Shown one piece after another: positions 58,697-64,000 of a stretch of 64,000 nucleotides of DNA. Source of the stretch: Pseudooctadecabacter jejudonensis (GTDB lineage: Bacteria; Pseudomonadota; Alphaproteobacteria; Rhodobacterales; Rhodobacteraceae). The stretch lies in the NCBI RefSeq assembly GCF_900172275.1, contig NZ_FWFT01000001.1:682001-746000 (forward strand). The letters run 5' to 3'. Under the pieces are notes generated by a model, which was not told where the DNA came from, made no database searches, and saw nothing but the letters and a program-made list of their open reading frames with translations. How positions within the stretch are numbered: the first letter of the stretch is position 1; every line of letters starts with the position of its first letter. A program made the position numbers and the translations under genes.

Positions 58697-60031
58697 CTAC
58701 CAGTTCTCGCGGAACCAGCGGACGGCGCGTTTGAGGGACCGCGCTGGATATTTTTCGGCGGGGATGTCGAAATCCCACCATTCATCTTTGGGGTGTGCTG
58801 CAAAAAGAGACAGGCCAACGGCGGCGGAAAACGCAGCCCCAGTTGCAGCCTGTGGCAGGCCCTGCACCCGCAGGGGGCGGCCGATGCGCACTTGCTGGCC
58901 AAGGATCTTGCTGGCCAGACCGTCGAGCCCTGGGATCTGGCTGCCCCCCCCCGTCAGGACGATCTGCTGGCTGGGCAGATGTTCAAACCCGGCGGCATCC
59001 AGACGCACGCGAACCTCTTCCAAAATTTCTTCGACGCGGGGGCGCATGATCCCGATCAGCTCAGCGCGGCTGACGGTGCGACGGTCGTGTTCCCAGTCAC
59101 CAGTGTCGCTGCCGACCTCAATCATCTCGCGGTCATCCATGCCCGTGGCCAGAACGCCGCCGTAGAAGGTTTTGATCCGTTCAGCCATCGCAGGGGCCAC
59201 TTGCAGACCCATGGAAATGTCGGACGTCACGTGATCGCCGCCCATGCGCACGGCGTCGGAATAGATCATGTGTTTGCGCATGAAGATCGAAATGCCGGTG
59301 GACCCACCGCCCATATCGATGCAGGCCGCACCCAGTTCCTGTTCGTCTTCCACCAACGACGAAATCCCCGCCGCATAGGCCGACGACGCGACGCCCGCCA
59401 ATTCCAGATCACAGCGTTTGATACAATACAGAAGGTTTTCGATGACGCTGTCTTCGATGGTCATCATGTGCATATCGGTCGTCAGGGTCTGGCCGATCTG
59501 CCCGCGCGGGTCGCTCAGGCCGGAGCGGTGATCGAGGGCAAAATTGATCGGTTGCGCATGCAGCACCTCGCGGCCCACGCCAATGTCGGGCACATCACAT
59601 TCCGCCAGCACGCGGCCAATGTCGCCCTCGCTGACGACAGTGCCTTGCACATCCACCTGCCCGTCCAGGCCGTAAGACCGAGGCCGCCCGCCGCTGAGAC
59701 AGGCAATCACGTGATCGACGCGCACATTGGCCATCTTCTGGGCCGCCTGCACCGCCGTGCGGATCGCACGTTCGGTTTCGGCCATGGCGTCAATTTCTCC
59801 AAAGCGGACCCCGCGCGACCGTGTGGTCGCAGCCCCAATGACGCGAAACGACGATTGGCCCGCCATGGATCCCACACCATCGCCATCCCCAAAGTGTTCC
59901 GGCCCGTCAAAACGCAGCACCAGACACGCAATTTTGGAACTGCCCACATCCAAAATAGCAATCACGCCGCGTTGCATCGCAGCTTGCCGCATGGAGCGTT
60001 GGGCCCGTTGGGATTGGTAAAGGTCTCTCAT
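58697..60031 (-). CDS. ftsA: Cell division protein FtsA
   Basis: The 444-residue actin-like protein tethers FtsZ filaments to the membrane. Actin-fold segments are GVIAILDVGSSKIACLVLRF (phosphate 1), ELGAACIDMGGGSTGISIF (phosphate 2) and the adenosine motif QIVLTGGGSQIPGLDGLASKILG. The C-terminal end (LKRAVRWFRENW) is the amphipathic membrane-targeting helix. It lies 23 nt after ftsQ. Confidence 0.97.
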   Translation of the reverse strand: MRDLYQSQRAQRSMRQAAMQRGVIAILDVGSSKIACLVLRFDGPEHFGDGDGVGSMAGQSSFRVIGAATTRSRGVRFGEIDAMAETERAIRTAVQAAQKMANVRVDHVIACLSGGRPRSYGLDGQVDVQGTVVSEGDIGRVLAECDVPDIGVGREVLHAQPINFALDHRSGLSDPRGQIGQTLTTDMHMMTIEDSVIENLLYCIKRCDLELAGVASSAYAAGISSLVEDEQELGAACIDMGGGSTGISIFMRKHMIYSDAVRMGGDHVTSDISMGLQVAPAMAERIKTFYGGVLATGMDDREMIEVGSDTGDWEHDRRTVSRAELIGIMRPRVEEILEEVRVRLDAAGFEHLPSQQIVLTGGGSQIPGLDGLASKILGQQVRIGRPLRVQGLPQAATGAAFSAAVGLSLFAAHPKDEWWDFDIPAEKYPARSLKRAVRWFRENW

Positions 60032-60054
60032 AATCGTACTGCCTGCCTGAAATT

Positions 60055-60936
60055 TTATTGCTCTTGTGTGACGCCTGTCTGACGCAGGTTTGCCACGGCC
60101 TGTTGGTTCATGCGGATGGTGGGGCGTGCGGGGTGGCGCATGTCCACAACGGCCACGTCACGCTCCAACAGCTCTTGCGCCTGGGCCATGGCGACGACGC
60201 GCTCAAACGCCACAACCGGATCAACGCTGGGCAGCAAAATACGCTGCCCGCTATCAAGGATCACGTCCCACCGACGTTCGCCCATGCGCACCACGCCGCG
60301 CATCTTGTCGGCCATTGGCCCCGCGGCGCGGTAAATCGCCAGGCCTTCGGCCAAGGCATCGCGCGCCCCGTCACCGGTAATCAACGGCAAGTCCGCACGG
60401 TCCGACCGTGCCACAATAGATTGCACCAGAACGCCTTGCGCATCGAGAAGCTTCAGCCCGTCGGCAGACCGGAACACCGCCACCGGCTGGCGCTGGCTGA
60501 CATTGACCTGCAAGATGCCGCCCGGGCGCACCCGCAAGGCCGCATCGGCCACCGCAGGCAGGGCCGCAACCGTCAGGCGCATCTCTTCAAGGTCCAGATC
60601 AAAGCTGGAGACGGGAAATTCAATCGGCAGAACCGTGCGAATATCGCCCGACAGCGTGTCATCCGCCCCGTCCACCGCCATCAGCTTGACCATGAATTCG
60701 TCGCGCTGCTGGATCTGGCTTTTCATATCGCTATAGGCATCCGCCACCATCTGGCGGTTGCTGTCACGCGCGGCCCATCCGGCGATCAACCCGCCGACGA
60801 TCACAAGTGGCACGCCCACACGCACCATCCGCCGGAACCCCGGCGTCAACATCAGCCGTTGATAACGATAGCCCCAGCGGCTGGGGGCCGGATCATGGCG
60901 CGGTGTGGCAGATTTCCTGAGGTTCAGCGATCGCAT
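60055..60936 (-). CDS. ftsQ: Cell division protein FtsQ
   Basis: The 293-residue bitopic divisome protein has a basic cytoplasmic N-terminus, one membrane helix (VRVGVPLVIVGGLIAGWA, about 38-56), a POTRA domain (about 75-155) and a beta domain (LKLLDAQGVLVQSIV, DLPLITGDGARDAL, VVDMRHPARPTIRM). The start at 60936 lies inside the end of ddl and overlaps it by 13 nt, implying coupled translation. Confidence 0.94.
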   Translation of the reverse strand: MRSLNLRKSATPRHDPAPSRWGYRYQRLMLTPGFRRMVRVGVPLVIVGGLIAGWAARDSNRQMVADAYSDMKSQIQQRDEFMVKLMAVDGADDTLSGDIRTVLPIEFPVSSFDLDLEEMRLTVAALPAVADAALRVRPGGILQVNVSQRQPVAVFRSADGLKLLDAQGVLVQSIVARSDRADLPLITGDGARDALAEGLAIYRAAGPMADKMRGVVRMGERRWDVILDSGQRILLPSVDPVVAFERVVAMAQAQELLERDVAVVDMRHPARPTIRMNQQAVANLRQTGVTQEQ

Positions 60937-61838
60937 GAGGCATCCTCCACCATCCATGTCATCAATTCGGGAAATGAAATCCCGCAATGGGCGGCCTGTT
61001 CCGGCGCCAGTGACGTGGGCGTCATGCCGGGCTGGGTGTTCGTTTCAAGCAAAATCAGACCCTCCAAACCGCGTGCCTCATCCCAGCGGAAATCGGTCCG
61101 GCTCATGCCGCGACAGCCAAGGGCGTTGTGGGCGCGCACGGCGAAATCCATGCAGGCCTCAAAGATATCTTGCGGAATCTCGGCGGGGATCACATGGCGC
61201 GATCCGCCGGTTTCGTACTTGGCCGAATAATCATACCAGCCGTCGGTGATGATATCCGTCACCGTCAAAGCACGGCCATCCATCACGGCGGTCGTCAACT
61301 CACGCCCTGGCGCATAGGTCTCAACCATCAATGTCTCAGGCAGATCGGGCGCCAAGGTCGGTGTGCCATTGGCGCGGTCGGTGACGATATATACCCCAAC
61401 GCTGGACCCTTCGTTGAAGGGTTTGACCACGTAAGGCGGCTCCATCACATGGGCCTCTTCGATTTGGTCTCGAGTCGCCAGAACGCTGTCCACAAAGGGC
61501 AGATTGTAGGCGCGGTAAATGTCTTTGGTCTTTTGCTTGTCCATGGCCACGGCAGAGGCCATGACGCCCGAATGCGTATAAGGCAGCCGCATCCATTCCA
61601 GCAGTCCCTGCACCACGCCGTCTTCGCACCACCGCCCATGCAAGCCATTGAACACCACATCAGGGGCCACGGCGCGCAACCGCTCCGGCAAATCGACACC
61701 GGCGTCAATCTCTACCACGTCAAAGCCCGCCACGCGCAGCGCATCCGCGCACTCGCGCCCCGAACTGAGGGAAACCTCACGTTCAGCCGAAGGGCCGCCC
61801 AACAGGACAGCAACGGTTTTGGGTGTCCTGCTCGACAC
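60924..61838 (-). CDS. ddl: D-alanine--D-alanine ligase
   Basis: The 304-residue ATP-grasp enzyme makes D-Ala-D-Ala for peptidoglycan. It begins with VAVLLGGPSAEREVSLSSGREC, then FNGLHGRWCEDGVVQGLLEW, YVVKPFNEGSSVGVYIV and the C-terminal ILLETNTQPGMTPTSLAPEQAAHCGIS. Length and motifs are normal for DdlB. The stop lies inside ftsQ. The murB stop is 89 nt upstream. Confidence 0.96.
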   Translation of the reverse strand: MSSRTPKTVAVLLGGPSAEREVSLSSGRECADALRVAGFDVVEIDAGVDLPERLRAVAPDVVFNGLHGRWCEDGVVQGLLEWMRLPYTHSGVMASAVAMDKQKTKDIYRAYNLPFVDSVLATRDQIEEAHVMEPPYVVKPFNEGSSVGVYIVTDRANGTPTLAPDLPETLMVETYAPGRELTTAVMDGRALTVTDIITDGWYDYSAKYETGGSRHVIPAEIPQDIFEACMDFAVRAHNALGCRGMSRTDFRWDEARGLEGLILLETNTQPGMTPTSLAPEQAAHCGISFPELMTWMVEDASCDR

Positions 61839-61927
61839 GCGTTTGCCTCTTTCGCGGCCCTTTTTGCCGGGCCGTCATTTGTTGTCCGCCGTGCCCCTGC
61901 CTGTGGGGCAGATCCGTTACCGGTGGA

Positions 61928-62875
61928 TCACTCCGTCGTGGTGTTGTGCGGGGCCGGTTCGCCGACCCTCATAATTTCCCACTGTAGCGTTATGCCACTG
62001 GTGTCGTAAACCTTTTTTCGGACCTCTTCGCCCAAACCCTCAAGGTCGGCCGCTGTGGCGTCCCCTGCATTGGTCAGAAAATTGGAATGCAGGGTGTTCA
62101 TAACAGCGCCGCCGCGCGTGGCCCCCCGCATGCCCGCGTCATCAATCACCTTCCACGCCTTCAGGTCCATGACGTCATCCGCCCGCCCCGTTGACGAAAA
62201 CCCTGCGGGATTGCGAAACGTGCTGCCCGCCGTGCGATCTTTGGTGGGTTGCGTTTCGTCGCGCTTGGCCAGCTGCGCGGCCATTCGGTCTTCCAGGATC
62301 TGGGGCTCTTCGCGCGGCGCTTTCAGCACCGCTTGCGTGATGACAGCCCCCTCCGGCAAGGTCGATGACCGATACGCCAGATCAAGGTCCGCCGCCTTCA
62401 ACGTCACCACCTCCCCCGAGCGCAGCACGGCCCGCACCTCAACCAGAACATCCGCCATGTAATCGCCATAGCAGCCCGCGTTCATACGAACAGCGCCACC
62501 GATGGATCCGGGAATGGTGCGCAAAAACGTCAGGTTCAGCCCTTCAGCGGCTGCCTTGCGCGCCACATGGGCATCCAGCGCTGCGGCCCCCGCACGCACA
62601 ACATCACCGTCAAAAGCAATCCCGTTAAACCCACGCCCAAGGCGGATCACGACACCGCGCACCCCCCCATCACGGACAATCAGGTTGGACCCGACGCCCA
62701 TGGCAAACACCGGCACATCCGCGGGCAATGCAGCCAAAAACGCTGCCAGATCGTCTTCATCCGCTGGCTGAAACAACACATCTGCGGGCCCGCCCACGCG
62801 CATCCATGTAAGCGAGGACAGGTCTCGGTTCTCGGTCAGGGTTCCACGAACGGGGGGCAAGCTGTCAAAAGTCAT
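61928..62875 (-). CDS. murB: UDP-N-acetylenolpyruvoylglucosamine reductase MurB
   Basis: The 315-residue FAD enzyme reduces enolpyruvyl-UDP-GlcNAc to UDP-MurNAc. FAD-binding segments are [21 protein letters not shown] and [21 protein letters not shown]; the catalytic Ser is in TAGSTFRNP and the Glu in [11 protein letters not shown], so it is type I in layout. The start at 62875 has AGGAGGGGG just upstream. It sits between a small membrane-protein gene and ddl. Confidence 0.96.
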   Translation of the reverse strand: MTFDSLPPVRGTLTENRDLSSLTWMRVGGPADVLFQPADEDDLAAFLAALPADVPVFAMGVGSNLIVRDGGVRGVVIRLGRGFNGIAFDGDVVRAGAAALDAHVARKAAAEGLNLTFLRTIPGSIGGAVRMNAGCYGDYMADVLVEVRAVLRSGEVVTLKAADLDLAYRSSTLPEGAVITQAVLKAPREEPQILEDRMAAQLAKRDETQPTKDRTAGSTFRNPAGFSSTGRADDVMDLKAWKVIDDAGMRGATRGGAVMNTLHSNFLTNAGDATAADLEGLGEEVRKKVYDTSGITLQWEIMRVGEPAPHNTTTE

Positions 62876-62912
62876 GCCCCCTCCTAACGCCCCGCCCCAG
62901 CGGTGCCAAGCG

Positions 62913-63161
62913 TTAGGCATTCAAACGCAAATAATTCAGCGGACCGGAAATGATGCCGTAAATCACCACCAACGACAGGATAATCCACGCCCATTTCACA
63001 CGGGCGGCCCAGCCCGGTCGCACATATGACACCGCCGCCGCCAGCCCACTGGCCACAACATAGCCCACAACCAGATTGGCCGACGCCGCATCACCCAAAA
63101 CCGCAGCAACCCCTACATAACCAAAAGCAGCGGCCAAAACAGCAATCAACAACGCATTCAT
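62913..63161 (-). CDS. Small membrane protein next to murB
   Basis: The 82-residue protein has three likely membrane helices ([57 protein letters not shown]). No family is recognised. The start overlaps the upstream DUF2484 stop (ATGA) and the stop lies 37 nt before murB, so it belongs to the same transcript. It may form a complex with the DUF2484 proteins, by position only. Confidence 0.75.
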   Translation of the reverse strand: MNALLIAVLAAAFGYVGVAAVLGDAASANLVVGYVVASGLAAAVSYVRPGWAARVKWAWIILSLVVIYGIISGPLNYLRLNA

Positions 63162-63436
63162 TTCCGCGCCTCACCGTGTGTAGATCCCGCCACCCGTCGC
63201 AGCCAGCGGCCCAAATAAACCACCGGCCAACGCAGCACGCTCATCCCGCCAATGAGGAATGCAAACCCCACAATCACCCCGTTGGAATAGGTAATCCAAG
63301 CCAGCAAGGGCAGGCCCACAGCAATCAGAACATAGGCGCGCGTCCAGTGGTTGTCGCGGCTGGGCAGCAACGCCAACACGTTGGCAAGAATGATCCAGCC
63401 AAACCCACAGGCGATTGAAATCATCGCAACCGTCAT
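63158..63436 (-). CDS. DUF2484 family membrane protein (copy 2)
   Basis: The 92-residue protein has two to three hydrophobic helices (MISIACGFGWIILANVLALLPS, AYVLIAVGLPLLAWITYSNG, VIVGFAFLIGGMSVL) and a basic end with RWPVVYLGRWLRRVAG. It fits DUF2484, a family seen beside murB in Rhodobacteraceae. It overlaps both neighbours by 4 nt (ATGA). The helix order and the aromatic/basic C-terminus resemble the adjacent upstream protein. Confidence 0.8.
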   Translation of the reverse strand: MTVAMISIACGFGWIILANVLALLPSRDNHWTRAYVLIAVGLPLLAWITYSNGVIVGFAFLIGGMSVLRWPVVYLGRWLRRVAGSTHGEARK

Positions 63437-63687
63437 TTTGGCACCTCACCATCATGGCCCCGAAATCGTGCCCAGAAATACCGCAGCGGATTGCGAAACA
63501 TCGACGCAAACGCCAGCGTTGCAGGCACGACCCAAAGCCAGCCAAAATCAAACCCAAGCCAGACAATCAAAACAGGCGCCGCGATCAACAAGGCCACGCC
63601 CGGACCATATTGAAACCGCATCGGCAACAACGCCGTTGCCGTGGCCAACAAGACCCAGATGATGGCCAAAACCGCGGACGGTGTCAT
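63433..63687 (-). CDS. DUF2484 family membrane protein (copy 1)
   Basis: The 84-residue protein (MTPSAVLAIIWVLLATATALLPMRFQ...) has three helices and ends FRNPLRYFWARFRGHDGEVPK. It appears to be a paralogue of the next gene, with the same length, helix spacing and C-terminal aromatic/Arg cluster. Its ATG lies 15 nt after copy F of the 21-nt element, with GAGAGG as ribosome site, so it probably starts a new transcription or translation unit leading to murB. Confidence 0.8.
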   Translation of the reverse strand: MTPSAVLAIIWVLLATATALLPMRFQYGPGVALLIAAPVLIVWLGFDFGWLWVVPATLAFASMFRNPLRYFWARFRGHDGEVPK

Positions 63688-63702
63688 GGCACTGCCTCTC
63701 GT

Positions 63703-63723
63703 TTCTTTGGGTCAAAAATACCT
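63703..63723 (-). repeat. Intergenic 21-nt element, copy F
   Basis: The core is identical to the other copies and points toward the DUF2484/murB genes, 15 nt before the first ATG. Upstream on the same strand, around 63790-63832, are GC-rich palindromes (GGGCTGCGCCC and CGCGGCTGCGCCGCG), similar in type and spacing to those before copy B. Confidence 0.92.
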
Positions 63724-63832
63724 AAATCCGACCACGCCACACGCACATCATGCGCATTCAGAACGCCACCGCCCCATCCTAAACATGGCGCGGCGCAGCC
63801 GCGCGGATCGGATGGGCGCAGCCCATTCGACA

Positions 63833-64000
63833 TCACAACAAGCCCCCAAGAACGATCCGCCGAACAGGGCGCGCAACCATCAGCCCACTGCCCATGGCCC
63901 CCAAGGCCAAGGTGGCCTCGCCAGGGTTGTGCTGCATATGAATTAACATCATCCCAACGAATGCCACACAAAACGCCCAAACCAAACGGCGGAGCCACTT
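63833..64000 (-). CDS. C-terminal end of a small membrane protein (truncated by window edge)
   Basis: A minus-strand frame open at the right edge gives 55 residues and a stop at 63833-63835. The sequence begins KWLRRLVWAFCVAFVGMMLI and continues with HMQHNPGEATLALGAMGSGL before ending VRRIVLGGLL. Two hydrophobic stretches with flanking Arg residues suggest membrane helices. Family is not recognised. The following 130 nt carry palindromes and element F, consistent with a real gene end here. Confidence 0.55.
   Translation of the reverse strand, partial: KWLRRLVWAFCVAFVGMMLIHMQHNPGEATLALGAMGSGLMVARPVRRIVLGGLL

Noticed and set aside
63684-63998. 104-codon minus-strand frame at the right edge ending IFDPKKREAVP
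   Set aside because: It also reads through the element. The other frame (63833-64000) gives a membrane-protein-like C-terminus with a stop before the palindromes.

Overview
The window is a GC-rich stretch of chromosome from an alphaproteobacterium, almost certainly Rhodobacteraceae (Roseobacter group). The reasons are the dcw order murB-ddl-ftsQ-ftsA-ftsZ-lpxC-bamD-recN with small DUF2484 proteins beside murB, the FtsZ tail ending [12 protein letters not shown], the aerobic cobaltochelatase pair cobS-cobT, a Hint-terminated RTX protein, many small families typical of the group, and a recurring 21-nt intergenic element. I saw no tRNA, rRNA, CRISPR array, insertion sequence, integrase or phage gene. 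Most of the window is ordinary, densely packed chromosomal sequence.

Layout. 1-2.9 kb: the N-terminal 447 residues of a BapA-type adhesin running off the left edge, a YihY/BrkB membrane protein and a lipoprotein. 3-7.2 kb: moaA, then argE, an M20 amidohydrolase and a YrbL-type protein on the minus strand. 7.4-14.1 kb: a peptide ABC transporter operon (two ATPases, binding protein, two small cysteine-containing exported proteins, two permeases). 14.1-22 kb: MATE exporter, DUF3422 protein, a 23S rRNA pseudouridine synthase, a secreted protein, pntAB and a small ICMT-like methyltransferase. 22.3-28.8 kb: a 2025-residue RTX/Hint protein followed by a small lipoprotein. 28.8-32.6 kb: a PuuD-like amidotransferase, glcG, glcB and an overlooked 53-residue DUF2256 gene. 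32.6-41.4 kb: photolyase/cryptochrome, pepN, a membrane protein, a lytic transglycosylase, gatB, a DUF4177 protein, bolA and a J-domain protein. 41.4-44.6 kb: a membrane protein, an exported MsrB, a fasciclin protein, and an RskA-like anti-sigma factor with its ECF sigma factor. 44.8-53 kb: cobS, cobT, pepP, a DUF427 protein, a ClC channel and an FAD-linked oxidase. 53.1-64 kb: the cell-envelope and division cluster on the minus strand (read right to left: partial membrane protein, two DUF2484 proteins, a small membrane protein, murB, ddl, ftsQ, ftsA, ftsZ, lpxC, bamD, recN).

How genes work together. The division block couples peptidoglycan precursor synthesis (murB, ddl), divisome assembly (ftsQ, ftsA, ftsZ), lipid A synthesis (lpxC) and outer-membrane assembly (bamD). 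glcB and glcG form a glyoxylate/glycolate unit. cobS-cobT supply two of the three subunits that insert cobalt in aerobic B12 synthesis. The sigma/anti-sigma/fasciclin set resembles the mycobacterial SigK-RskA-MPT70/83 regulon. The two large repeat proteins are probable type I secreted surface factors.

The least explained signals are: six identical 21-nt elements (core GGTATTTTTGACCCAAAGAA) at gene junctions, two of them behind matching hairpin arrays; the paired small cysteine proteins inside the peptide transporter operon; a probable one-base frameshift in a G tract that cuts the signal peptide off a lytic transglycosylase; and five copies of a non-RTX module spread through the giant RTX protein.
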